Positions 56,901 to 64,000 of a stretch of DNA of 64,000 nucleotides are shown piece by piece; position 1 is the stretch's first letter, and the number at the start of each line of letters is the position of its first letter. This stretch comes from Lytechinus variegatus (lineage: Eukaryota > Echinodermata > Echinoidea > Temnopleuroida > Toxopneustidae). Both the position numbers and the translations under genes were made by a program. The notes under the pieces are model-generated. The model saw nothing but the letters and a program-made list of their open reading frames with translations, searched no databases and was not told the origin of the DNA. The DNA lies in contig NC_054753.1 of NCBI RefSeq assembly GCF_018143015.1, forward strand, positions 32,091,292 through 32,155,291, read 5' to 3'.

Positions 56901-59900
56901 TTAGACCAGCAAAACTAAAAATAATCATACATTTATGAATTTTGGTTGAAAACACAATTTGCATTGACTTTGTACACGAAATCACGTTTTTGAGCAATTT
57001 TCGGTCTGACATGCACTTACATAATGTTAATAATAATAATTAGACCATTTATATAGCGCAGTCACTATGTAAATATACTCTACTGCGCTGTAGTGTAACA
57101 GAGCTCCCAACAATGCTATTGCTCAAACAAATTAAACAATTATGCATATAATACAATTAACCAAAAACTACTCAAAAAGATGGGTCTTCAATAAATGTTT
57201 GAAGATGGTAACAGTTGGTGCTTTTCGTATTTCCAGGGGTAATTTGTTCCAAAGCTTTGGAGCAGCACAACTGAAAGCACGATCCCCAAGAGTTACTTTT
57301 GTTCTCAAGTGAGGTAGCTTTAGAAGCAGCTTATCCTGTGTACTTCGTAAGTTATGTGCATATGAATGTGACCTAAATGATATTAATGCAGACAAGTAAT
57401 TCGGAGCTTGACCATTCAGTGCTTTGTAAACAAGCAAAAGTATCTTAAATGCAATTCTCTGCCTTATTGGCAACCAATGTAATTGAATCAGAACAGGTGT
57501 AATATGGGAAAATTTTGAGGAACCGGATACAAGTCTTGCACATGCATTCTGAACATGCTGCAGCTTGTTGATTTGTGAGTCTGGTAAACCAAACAATAAT
57601 CCATTACAATAATCAAGCCTACTGCTAATAAATGCATGGATAAGGGTTTCTGCGCTTTTCTGGTCCAAGTATCTACGAATATGGCGTAAGCAGTGGCGTA
57701 GCTACGGGGGGGCCTGGGGGGGCACGTGCCCCCCCTGAGATTTGGTGTGCCCCCCAGGTGCCCCCCCCCCCAGAAAAAATTGGTAAAGCAAAAAAAAAGA
57801 AAGAAAAAGGGAGAAAGAAGAAAAGAAAAAAAGGAGAAGACAGAAGAAAAAAAGAAGAGGAAAATAAGAGGAGGAAGACTTGCAATTAAAAAAACAAATC
57901 ATGTTACTATATAAAATTTTTGCTTGCGCTTCGCGCTAGAATTGCCTGTTCGATGAGATTCATATCTTGTTCAATAGGCTGATATGAACAAGTTTTGAAG
58001 ACAATATACAAAACATATTTTAGCTCGGACATCGAGCTTTCATTACTTTTTTTCAATTCCAAATTTAATTAATCTGTAAAATGTCCGTTTTATGGTCTAC
58101 ATATCAGCATTTTAAGCTCACGCTGCGTGGTCATATTGTTTAATTTGCCAAGTTCATATTGTCTACGTGTATTCCATAATATTCCATTAAACAAATGTAT
58201 TCAGAATGCCCAGATTGATTCTAGGTCAAAATCTAAAACAAGCTCGATAGCCTGCATGTTCTTTATTTAAAATGTACTTAAATTATCCAGTTTCACATCA
58301 GAATATCATTAACTGTCTGCTCATGATTCACGATCGCATTATTAATGATAATTTTAGGTCTAAAATCTCAATTTTCTTCCTTCTCGCATCAATTGTTTAG
58401 TTACATACCTATCCCATTTATCAATACAAAAATTAGAATGACCAATTTCTAGATCAGAATGTAAATAAAAATTTTTTTTGCTCGCGCTTCGCGCTCGCAT
58501 TATTCAAATATATTGGCGTTCGCAGTAACCATCTAGTTACATATACGAATCTTGTTCAGGATCACACATTACATTGCCCAGAAAATTAAATTTTCAGGAA
58601 AAAATACATGAAAGTAAAAAAAAATCGCTCGCGCTTCGCGCTCGCACTTTTCATAAGGCTTATGAGATTATTTCATGTTTATGTTGTTTTATAAGAATAA
58701 AAGTAAGAAGTGACTGATCGGGGAAAATATAGGTGAAGATAATTTCGGGCCCCGTCCCCTATTGGCGAAAGTCGGATCCGCCCTTGTGACACATACACAC
58801 ACACCGGAAAAATGGCCGGTGCCCCCCCTGAAAAAGCAAGGACCGCCCAGTGCCCCCCGGGAAAAAAATCCTAGCTACGCCACTGGGCGTAAGTTGTATA
58901 ACATATAAAAAGATGATCTACTAATGTTGGATATGCATGTGTTTCTCCATGTTTAAGCGAGAATCAAGCCATACACCCAGATACACCCGACTATGAGAAA
59001 CTCTGTTTTTCCATCATTAAGCATTAGCTTATGTTGGGACATCCAAAAACGAATATAGCTTGTACATGATTCCAAGTTTGAAATATTGTCATTATGGTTT
59101 TCCTTATCAGGGCTGAAAGAAATGTATAACTGTGTATCGTCAGCATAGCAATGACAAGAGACATTAGGGAAGCGCCTTTGAATAATAGTAATCAAGTTAC
59201 TTGTATAAAGAGTAAAAAGAAGGGGGCCGAGGCGTGACCCTTGAGGCACTCCGTATGGAACCTCAAAATTCTCAGATATAACATCATCTACTTTTATTTT
59301 TTGTTGTCTGTTAGAAAGGTAAGATTCAATCCATGCGAGGACACAGTCGCTCAAACCAAAAGATGTATGTAGTATGTTCAACAATATCCTATGATGAATA
59401 GTGTCGAAAGCGGCACTCAGATCCAACAATACCAAAAGTGTTAGCTTTTGATTGTCCATTGCCAATAGAAGATCATTTTTTATTTTGACTAAGGCTGTTT
59501 CGGTACTATGAAACTGTCTGTATGCTGACTGCATACATGGAAACAATGCATTATAAGAAATATGTTTTAGAATTTGCTGAGTAGCAGCTCCTTCAACAAG
59601 TTTTGATATATACTGTAAATTACTAACTGGTAATGTTGCGTAATTTCGGAACCACGTATCCGGGTAATGCAAAGTTGGTCTCAAAAGTTGCGCAAGACAA
59701 GTAAAAAGTCAGCGAGCGGCGCGGTCAACGCGATTCGTTGAGGGGGGGGGCCTCCGAGCCCCCCCCCCCCCGGCCTAGATAGGGTTAAGAACCCACTGCA
59801 CTATTCGTAAAAGAGTAGGGGGAAACCCCGGTGAAGTGGTCCACCTGTACTCCCCCCCAAAAAAATCAGTTATATCGGGAGGAGAGACCTGCGGGTCATA

Positions 59901-60038
59901 GCGATTCAGTTCGCTTTTCGCCTCCCAGGCACAGGTGAAGCCAAACAAATGATAATAACAAAAATAATAATAATGATAATAAATAATAATAAAAGAGAAA
60001 TTCGATATTACCGATGAAGAATCCATCTCCTTTTCCAT
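38926..60038 (-). CDS. Gene B: BRICHOS-domain type II membrane precursor with C-terminal hairpin peptide
   Basis: Five phase-0 exons, 60012-60038, 51874-52035, 50175-50318, 45289-45396 and 38926-39162, join to 225 aa with the exon plan of gene A. Residues 1-63 (tail, membrane helix, Cys47) are identical to gene A. The BRICHOS marks are VVDYDR (Asp108), QGVCLASS (Cys122) and [11 protein letters not shown] (Cys184). RKRR at 203-206 is a furin-type site. The released peptide would be 19 residues around CIFGFC (Cys215, Cys220), with net charge about zero. Differences from gene A cluster in exon 3 residues 64-76 and after the cleavage site. Function is inferred from the BRICHOS family: the domain shields a beta-prone peptide until proteolysis. 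Whether the peptide is antimicrobial, membrane-active or structural cannot be told from sequence. Confidence 0.85.
39363..39590 (+). mobile_element. tRNA-derived SINE
   Basis: The head 'gtggagcgttgtggcccagt' and 'gggttcgaatccc' with the body 'tgctgcactcagcccacgtg' match 7094-7378, with a short deletion in the anticodon region. Confidence 0.75.
39772..42258. mobile_element. Foldback (TU-like) element 1 with 8-bp target duplication
   Basis: 2487 bp flanked by GAATTTTC on both sides (39764-39771 and 42259-42266). The left arm (39780-40130) is tandem 16-bp units CGAAGGTTCGTAATTC mixed with TTAATCCGAAAACGAAATAA. The right arm (41770-42250) is the inverse. The middle has GCTCGC-motif debris and no transposase. 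Long inverted arms made of short tandem repeats are the hallmark of foldback elements; sea urchin TU elements have this form as I recall. Element 2 at 53429-55543 shares arms and middle. Confidence 0.85.
42630..42850 (+). mobile_element. tRNA-derived SINE
   Basis: The head GTTGGCTCAGTCGGTAGAGC with the B box GGGGTTCAAACCCC is followed by a tail 'ccttgtttggcgttcaacg...gggcccacgatcaattgggc' that matches the inverse of 2585-2790. Confidence 0.75.
43015..43700 (-). mobile_element. Mariner-like element copy, end-less
   Basis: The reverse complement follows 26650-27340 phrase by phrase ('gtacagatccatttaagcaa', 'gcttgagtgagcacca', 'gggcacaatgcac' and its inverse). The inverted ends are absent or decayed. 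A 143-aa frame inside is not a transposase. Confidence 0.75.
44650..45065. repeat. TAG trinucleotide array with GGT runs and a 60-bp duplication
   Basis: About 330 bp of (AGT)n, then a (GGT)n run, then 'caactctattggcatttgaa' plus 'gagccaattggtggtgg' repeated twice. Long Tyr-, Leu- or Thr-rich frames here are artefacts of the repeat. Confidence 0.95.
45289..45396 (-). CDS. Gene B exon 4: BRICHOS core with first conserved Cys
   Basis: Acceptor CTAAACAG, donor GTAAGAAT. It encodes residues 112-147: [36 protein letters not shown]. The acceptor is preceded by a CTT-rich tract of about 380 bp. Confidence 0.88.
45411..45790. repeat. GAA/GAAA purine tract (polypyrimidine on the gene strand)
   Basis: About 380 bp of almost pure A/G on the plus strand, ending 15 bp from the exon 4 acceptor. 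The same place in gene A has only 'agaaaaagaagaa'. Confidence 0.97.
46640..46900. repeat. ATT/ATC-rich low-complexity region
   Basis: Irregular ATT, ATC and ATG repeats; it reads as Ile-rich on both strands, without gene content. Confidence 0.85.
47242..47382. repeat. GGAT tetranucleotide array with GGAC variants
   Basis: About 140 bp of GGAT units, some GGAC and AGAT. Confidence 0.95.
47470..47541. repeat. Detached end of the 42-bp satellite
   Basis: Almost two units ('gatacgatcaatatgattgc' and 'aaagattgatctgatat') separated from the main array by about 1.1 kb that includes the TTAA-flanked MITE. Confidence 0.85.
47542..48644. other. Insertion splitting the 42-bp satellite
   Basis: Starts with a LINE-tail-like 'tttattattcattcaaataa', contains the MITE at 47652-48232, and ends in a poly-C run at 48637. 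The part after the MITE includes 'ggaccaataaacgtagcagg' and short frames without resemblance. Confidence 0.45.
47652..48232. mobile_element. Palindromic MITE, TTAA-flanked, AGGGATGGTCC family, copy 2
   Basis: 581 bp. The ends AGGGGTGGTCCAGGCTGAA and TTTCAGCCTGGACCATCCCT are bordered by TTAA (47648-47651 and 48233-48236). It is close in sequence and length to 32931-33512. Confidence 0.85.
48645..49965. repeat. 42-bp satellite array, about 31 units
   Basis: The unit reads TGATACGATCAATACGATTG then CAAAGACTGATCTGATATGA then AC, with variants at CAAAGA/CAAGGA/TAATGA and AACT/ACCT. Because 42 is a multiple of three, the minus strand is open across the whole array (48529-49953, 474 aa) as a 14-residue repeat [14 protein letters not shown]. 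It lies inside gene B intron 3. Confidence 0.95.
50127..50158. repeat. (CT)n microsatellite
   Basis: A CT run 15 bp beyond the exon 3 donor of gene B (GA-rich on the transcript). Confidence 0.95.
50175..50318 (-). CDS. Gene B exon 3: linker and BRICHOS N-terminal half
   Basis: Acceptor CCCTTTTTAAG, donor GTAAGGAG. It encodes residues 64-111: [45 protein letters not shown]. Twelve of 48 residues differ from gene A, eight of them in the first 13, the linker before the domain. Confidence 0.87.
50319..51873 (-). other. Gene B intron 2
   Basis: 1555 bp, phase 0. A GA-rich stretch (50620-50720) and an AATTG-unit run (51628-51648, LINE-tail-like) are the only notable parts. Confidence 0.75.
51874..52035 (-). 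CDS. Gene B exon 2: transmembrane segment
   Basis: Acceptor AAAACCAG, donor GTAAGTC. It encodes the same 54 residues as gene A exon 2; the four nucleotide differences are all synonymous, indicating strong constraint on the membrane segment. Confidence 0.9.
52083..52182 (+). repeat. Inverted repeat, left copy (partner 55645-55745)
   Basis: 'gtgcagtatagatc...aagaaataacatccgg...acataacggattgaggaaat' recurs inverted at 55645-55745, 3.5 kb away. The two enclose the MITE, the zinc-finger pseudogene and foldback element 2. Confidence 0.75.
52183..52443. mobile_element. MITE with GC-rich arms of about 80 bp
   Basis: Arms ATTAGACGCCGTAACGCCAC and onward to CAATGTAGGCCTACGCC, inverted at the right with a few changes. 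It lies directly upstream of the zinc-finger frame. Confidence 0.75.
52492..53147 (+). pseudogene. C2H2 zinc-finger protein, frame-broken, probably TE-associated
   Basis: Frame 1 (52492-52815) has one C2H2 finger ([22 protein letters not shown]), then an acidic stretch ([19 protein letters not shown]) and stops. A Ser/Glu-rich piece ([20 protein letters not shown]) follows in a shifted frame. Frame 2 (52899-53147) reads [39 protein letters not shown] and an acidic tail. The pieces look like one intronless protein with two frame breaks. The position between a MITE, inverted repeats and a foldback element suggests transposon cargo. I do not recognise a named family. Confidence 0.5.
53148..53419. 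other. 3' flank of the zinc-finger pseudogene
   Basis: Contains AATAAA at 53165-53170, just after the stop, plausible as its polyadenylation signal; otherwise nothing recognised. Confidence 0.35.
53429..55543. mobile_element. Foldback (TU-like) element 2 with 8- or 9-bp target duplication
   Basis: 2115 bp flanked by GATTAACC(C) at 53420-53428 and 55544-55552. The left arm (53435-53740) and right arm (55225-55540) are inverted arrays of CGAAGGTTCGTAATTC-type units with TCCGAAAACGAAATAAGG. The middle matches element 1 ('gttgtcattac..gat.acacgatattatgcaat'). No transposase. Confidence 0.85.
55645..55745 (-). repeat. Inverted repeat, right copy (partner 52083-52182)
   Basis: Reverse-complement match to 52083-52182. 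Confidence 0.75.
57035..59684 (-). mobile_element. CR1/L2-like LINE fragment, split by a hAT element
   Basis: Minus strand. 58953-59684 carries [36 protein letters not shown] (motif A), [19 protein letters not shown] (motif B) and [15 protein letters not shown] (catalytic YADD). 57168-57668 carries the C-terminal part ([40 protein letters not shown]) and ends LKTHLFE-stop. The 3' end 'atttatatagcgcagtcac' lies near 57045. 5' truncated. The RT motifs look intact, but the hAT insertion cuts the frame. Confidence 0.85.
57691..58885. mobile_element. Non-autonomous hAT element, 8-bp TSD, source of GCTCGC motifs
   Basis: 1195 bp. The ends CAGTGGCGTAGCTA are inverted and flanked by GGCGTAAG (57683-57690 and 58886-58893). 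The 8-bp duplication and CAGTGGCG start identify the hAT superfamily. The subterminal parts are poly-G or poly-C rich. The interior holds several GCTCGCGCTTCGCGCTCGC-type motifs (57930, 58484 and 58625). No transposase frame. Confidence 0.9.
60012..60038 (-). CDS. Gene B exon 1: start codon and cytosolic tail
   Basis: Encodes MEKEMDSSS, then donor GTAATATC. An in-frame ATG further upstream (60089) could add 17 residues (MDFFHQIHLYCQRRKRL), but gene A has a stop there, so the shorter start is preferred. Confidence 0.78.
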
Positions 60039-60175
60039 TAATCTCTTTCTGCGCTGGCAATACAAATGGATTTGATGAAAAAAGTCCAAACTTCTTTGAA
60101 ATTAATAAGGCGACGAGGTATGATGACTGGTTTAGTTCCTGATCCGATAATGTTTTCTGTAGTATTTTTCGCGGT

Positions 60176-60182
60176 TATTTAT
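60176..60182 (-). promoter_or_regulatory. Candidate TATA box, gene B
   Basis: ATAAATA about 140 nt upstream of the ATG, in a 5' flank alignable with gene A. Unverified. Confidence 0.25.
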
Positions 60183-60189
60183 GCAGGAA

Positions 60190-61400
60190 GGATTGACTGA
60201 TTTCACCCACTCTAAAACTTGACATCATAAACACAAAGGGGGCGCTGGTTTCGCTTCAAGTGGAAAATCGACCCAATAAAAGCAACAGAAAGTGATGAAT
60301 TCAAATGCTAGTCGAATATTTCATTTTCATTCTCATTTGCAATATTAAAGTATAAAAAAATTCAAGTACTTCCGGGTAATTAATTTAACAATTTGAAATA
60401 TGGGAGTTAAAGGAAGGGGGTAAAGGCTTCAATAAGCCAGTTCGTAATTCCTTTCTGCGCATGATCAAAGGAAGGTCATTTGTACTAAAGTGACATGGTG
60501 GTTTAAAATCTAATGAGATAAGCACCAACTTTGATGTCTTGATTATTTATATATTCTTTTGAATAGTGGTATTCATTTACATCCACAAAAAACAACAATG
60601 CGTCCACGAACGACTGGTATTTCACTGTTTGCCAAGTACATTGTGCAACATGCTATGATATGCATTCAAAGTAGGATTAATGCAACAAATACCTTCATAA
60701 AGTGTTCATTGGTGTGCTGTTCTTTTCACCTGGTCTATTCAATTTCTTCATCCTGCTATGTAAGGCAAGCTTACGTAATATCTTGTTTTGAAATCTGTCT
60801 CTCATAATGAAAGAAATGAAAGGTCATTTGACCAAAATTGTCCATGAAGTAACTACGAACTGGTCTATAATTTTCAGCCATATCATATTTGGGCAACCAT
60901 GTATTACATCGATTTCATAATTGAGCTTTCTAATGCATAACGCTAATGAATAATGCCCCATTCACATTTCCCCTATGTGTTTATTAAGACCACAAGCTGG
61001 TACAAAAACTGTTAAAATGACAGTTTTTTATTCGCCGTACGGCCGCTGTAGGGGAAATGTGACTGTGCCATAAGATGGGTGGTACTATTGAATAAGAAGT
61101 TAAGAGAGCATTGTATTTGATTAGATGATAGAGAACGGGAGATTAAGAAAGTCGAAATTTTGCCATTATATGGCCATCGTTTGAAGAAGGTTCTTGTTAC
61201 CAAGACATGTTGAAATATTCACCCCCCCCCCCCCCGAGAAAAGAGAAACAAGAAAAAGAAGAGATAAGTATATCGATTCAAAGCAAAAGGAGAAAAAGGC
61301 TCTATTTCAAATCTGGTTCAAAAATTTCCATCAAAACTCATACAGAAGTTCATAAATACAAAGGGGGAACAGAATTACAGGATTAGACACAATTTTTGTC
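60190..61400. other. Upstream region of gene B
   Basis: AT-rich, no gene recognised; a poly-C run near 61222-61235. Any distal control of gene B would lie here. Confidence 0.4.
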
Positions 61401-61402
61401 TC

Positions 61403-62515
61403 ACCTGCGAAGCAAAGTGAGACTATAGGCGCCGCTTTTCCGACGGCGGCGGTGGCGGCGGCGGCTACGGCGGCGGCGGCGTCAACATCAAATCTTAACC
61501 TGAGGTTAAGTTTTTGAAATGATGTCATAACTTAGAAAGTATATGGACCTAGTTAATAAAACTTGGCCATAAGCTTAATCAAGTATTACTGAACATCCTA
61601 TTAGAGTTTCATGTCACATGACCAAGGTCAAAGGTCATTTAGGGTCAATGAACTTAGACCATGTTGGAGGATTCAACATCGAAATCTTAACCTGAGGTTA
61701 AGGTTTTGAAATGTCATCATAACTTAGAAAATATATGGACCTAGTTCATGAAACTTGGACATAAGGTAAATCAAGTATCACTGAACATCCTACATGAGTT
61801 TCACGTCACATGACCAAGGTCAAAGGTAATTTAGGGTCAATGAACTTTGGCCGAATTGGGGATATCTGTTGAATTCCCATCTTAACTTTGAAAGTTTATG
61901 GATCTGATTCATGAAACTTGGACATAATAGTAATCAAGCATCACTGAAAATTTTGTGCAAGTTTCAGGTCTCATGATTAAGGTCAAAGGTCATTTAGGGT
62001 CAATGAACTTTGGCCGAATCGGGGTATCTGTTGAATTACCATCATAACTTTGAAAGTTTATTGGTCTAGTTCATTAAACTTGGACATTAGAGTAATCAAG
62101 TATCACTGAACATCATGTGCGCGTTTCAGGTCACATGACCAAGGTCAAAGGTCAATGAACTTTGGCCGAATTGGTGTATCTGTTGAATTACCATCATAAC
62201 TTTAAAAGTTTATGGATCTGATTCATGAAACTTGTACATAAGAGTAATCAAGTATCACTGAACATCCTGTTCGAGTTTCAGGTCACATGATCAAGGTCAA
62301 AGGTCATGTAAGGTCAATGAACTTTGGCCATGTTGGGGTTTTTTGTTGAATAACCATCATATCTCTGTAAGTTTATTGGTCTAGTTCATAAAAAGTGGAC
62401 ATAAGAGTAACCATGTATCACTGAACATCTTGTGCGAGTTAGAGTATTCAAAGTCAGCACTGCTGCTATATTGAACCGCGTGATGCAGGTGAGACGGCCA
62501 GAGGCATTCCACTTG
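61403..62515. repeat. Tandem satellite of about 150-180 bp with DR1 motifs
   Basis: A GGC-rich start ('gccgcttttccgacggcggc') is followed by five units sharing 'catgaaacttggacataag', 'tatcactgaacatcc' and 'ccaaggtcaaaggtca'. AGGTCA-A-AGGTCA occurs at 61625-61637, 61980-61992, 62142-62154 and 62294-62306, and a one-base variant at 61817-61829. A fragment of the family start is at 20450-20530. Confidence 0.85.
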
Positions 62516-62579
62516 TTTTTTCTTACTTACGCATCTCATTAAAGGGGAATCGGAATCATACAAGAAAAATTATGGGACT

Positions 62580-62586
62580 ACATATA

Positions 62587-62660
<74 letters not shown>
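62580..62660. repeat. (TA)n microsatellite
   Basis: About 75 bp of TA, bordering the inverted satellite on the left. Confidence 0.97.
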
Positions 62661-62662
<2 letters not shown>

Positions 62663-63919
62663 CATAAAAGGTATAGTAAATGCCGTAGAAATAAAATCAT
62701 AGATTTTAAAAGGAGCATAGCTCTAAAAAATGAAAGGTAAAGTCACACTCTTCGTCAGTGCCCATGATGTGACAAAAAAGAGAATTCAAAATCCGTTTCT
62801 GAAACAGTCGTGAAAAACACGTCTGTTCATGGGCATACGGATTGTGAAACTCACCTTTCAAAGAAATCAATGCGCTGAAGATGGAGGAAGCGCACTGTAA
62901 AAGACGCATCTAAAGACGCGTTGCCATGACTGCAAGATGACAATGGCGAATCTCCGGCTCCAAAACAGGAAAATCTGAAAAGGGCCTCACCGCCAACAGT
63001 CGAAGTTTAGCAGTAAAAAGTACCTGAGTAAAATAGAAATAGTCTGCTTCGGCATATGGAATAAAATAATCATAAAAGGTATAGTAAATGCCGTAGAAAT
63101 AAAATCATAGATTTTAAAAGGAGCATAGCTCTAAAAAATGAAAGGTAAAGTCACACTCTTCGTCAGTGCCCATGATGTGACAAAAAAGAGAATTCAAAAT
63201 CCGTTTCTGAAACAGTCGTGGCAACGCGTCTTTAGATGTGTCTTTTACAGTGCGCTTCCTCCATCTTCAGCGCATTGATTTCTTTGAAAGGTGAGTTTCT
63301 CAATCCGTATGCCCATGAACAGACGTGTTTTTCACGACTGTTTCAGAAACGGATTTTGAATTCTCTTTTTTGTCACATCATGGGCACTGACGAAGAGTGT
63401 GACTTTACCTTTCATTTTTTAGAGCTATGCTCCTTTTAAAATCTATGATTTTATTTCTACGGCATTTACTATACCTTTTATGATTATTTTATTCCATATG
63501 CCGAAGCAGACTATTTCTATTTTACTCAGGTACTTTTTACTGCTAAACTTCGACTGTTGGCGGTGAGGCCCTTTTCAGATTTTCCTGTTTTGGAGCCGGA
63601 GATTCGCCATTGTCATCTTGCAGTCATGGCAACGCGTCTTTAGATGCGTCTTTTACAGTGCGCTTCCTCCATCTTCAGCGCATTGATTTCTTTGAAAGGT
63701 GAGTTTCACAATCCGTATGCCCATGAACAGACGTGTTTTTCACGACTGTTTCAGAAACGGATTTTGAATTCTCTTTTTTGTCACATCATGGGCACTGACG
63801 AAGAGTGTGACTTTACCTTTCATTTTTTAGAGCTATGCTCCTTTTAAAATCTATGATTTTATTTCTACGGCATTTACTATACCTTTTATGATTATTTTAT
63901 TCCTTATGCCGAAGCAGAC

Positions 63920-63926
<7 letters not shown>
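62661..63926. repeat. 408-bp satellite arranged head-to-head as an inverted repeat
   Basis: Two inverted units (62661-63219) meet two forward units (63220-63926) at a junction near 63220 ('cagtcgtg' to 'gcaacgcg'). The forward period is 408 bp, shown by the frames 63236-63439 and 63644-63847. Each unit holds a 67-aa frame (start MRLLQCASSIFSALISLKGE), also at 62706-62909 on the minus strand; it is nearly identical in all copies and has no known family. Confidence 0.88.

Positions 63927-63959
<33 letters not shown>
63927..63959. repeat. (TA)n microsatellite
   Basis: TA run bordering the inverted satellite on the right. Confidence 0.95.
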
Positions 63960-63962
<3 letters not shown>

Positions 63963-64000
63963 CGTATCAAAGAAAAGTTTACACTAAAAAAATCCTGTAA
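63960..64000 (+). mobile_element. Start of a third mariner-like element, cut by the window end
   Basis: GTGCGTATCAAAGAAAAGTT then TACACT matches the inverted end of 26617-27603. Confidence 0.75.

Larger units (their letters stand above)
56428..59784. mobile_element. piggyBac-like TTAA element carrying nested insertions
   Basis: The ends CCCTATCTAGGCCGGGG and CCCCGGCCTAGATAGGG are perfect inverses bordered by TTAA (56424-56427 and 59785-59788). A CCC start with a TTAA target is the piggyBac pattern. The element proper is about 700 bp (56428-57030 and 59685-59784); the rest is the LINE with the hAT element inside. No transposase frame. Confidence 0.7.
52036..60011 (-). other. Gene B intron 1
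   Basis: 7976 bp, phase 0. It holds an inverted repeat pair, a MITE, a zinc-finger pseudogene, a foldback element and the TTAA/LINE/hAT nest. The stretch 55750-56420 shows nothing recognised. Confidence 0.8.

Noticed and set aside
59775..60089. Longer N-terminus for gene B from the ATG at 60089
   Set aside because: Gene A has an in-frame stop in the homologous leader, so the MEKEMDSSS start is better supported; the extension remains possible for gene B alone.

Overview
The window looks like a metazoan nuclear genome, most likely an echinoderm and probably a sea urchin. It is AT-rich and intron-rich and packed with non-LTR retrotransposons, tRNA-derived SINEs, MITEs, microsatellites and foldback elements. 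The recurrent motif GCTCGCGCTTCGCGCTCGC, the two foldback elements with short tandem repeats in their arms, and the long palindromic MITE families match my memory of sea urchin DNA. The assignment is inference; no taxon marker gene is present.

The only host genes I can support are two tandem paralogues on the minus strand: gene A (12235-32075, 228 aa) and gene B (38926-60038, 225 aa). Each has five coding exons with identical exon plans, and all four introns are phase 0. Both encode short type II membrane proteins: a cytosolic tail of about 13 residues, one transmembrane helix, a linker, a BRICHOS domain with the diagnostic Asp and Cys pair, a furin-type site (RKKR or RKRR), and a 19-21 residue C-terminal peptide centred on C-I-F-x-F-C. 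This is the layout of BRICHOS precursors such as ITM2/BRI2 and the polychaete arenicin precursors. The precursor is nearly identical in the two genes, but the peptide after the cleavage site differs at 8 of 19 aligned positions. This pair is the main candidate for an undescribed system.

Layout: 1-11.9 kb holds repeats and LINE fragments downstream of gene A. Gene A occupies 12.2-32.1 kb; its introns carry a CR1-like LINE fragment (13.4-15.8 kb), a nearly complete two-ORF LINE (21.3-25.8 kb) inside an 8.6-kb inverted-repeat element, a mariner-like MITE and a 600-bp GAT microsatellite beside exon 3. The stretch 32.2-38.6 kb is intergenic: SINEs, MITEs and a minisatellite. Gene B occupies 38.9-60.0 kb; its introns carry two foldback elements with 8-bp target duplications, a 42-bp satellite whose sense strand is one long open frame, a GAA/CTT tract beside exon 4, a zinc-finger pseudogene, and a three-level nest (TTAA element, LINE, hAT element). 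The stretch 60.2-64 kb holds a satellite with nuclear-receptor DR1 motifs and a 408-bp satellite arranged as an inverted repeat.

Nothing in the window looks prokaryotic or viral: no rRNA, CRISPR array or operon. Exon borders were set by reading splice sites and by agreement between the two paralogues; transcripts were not available.
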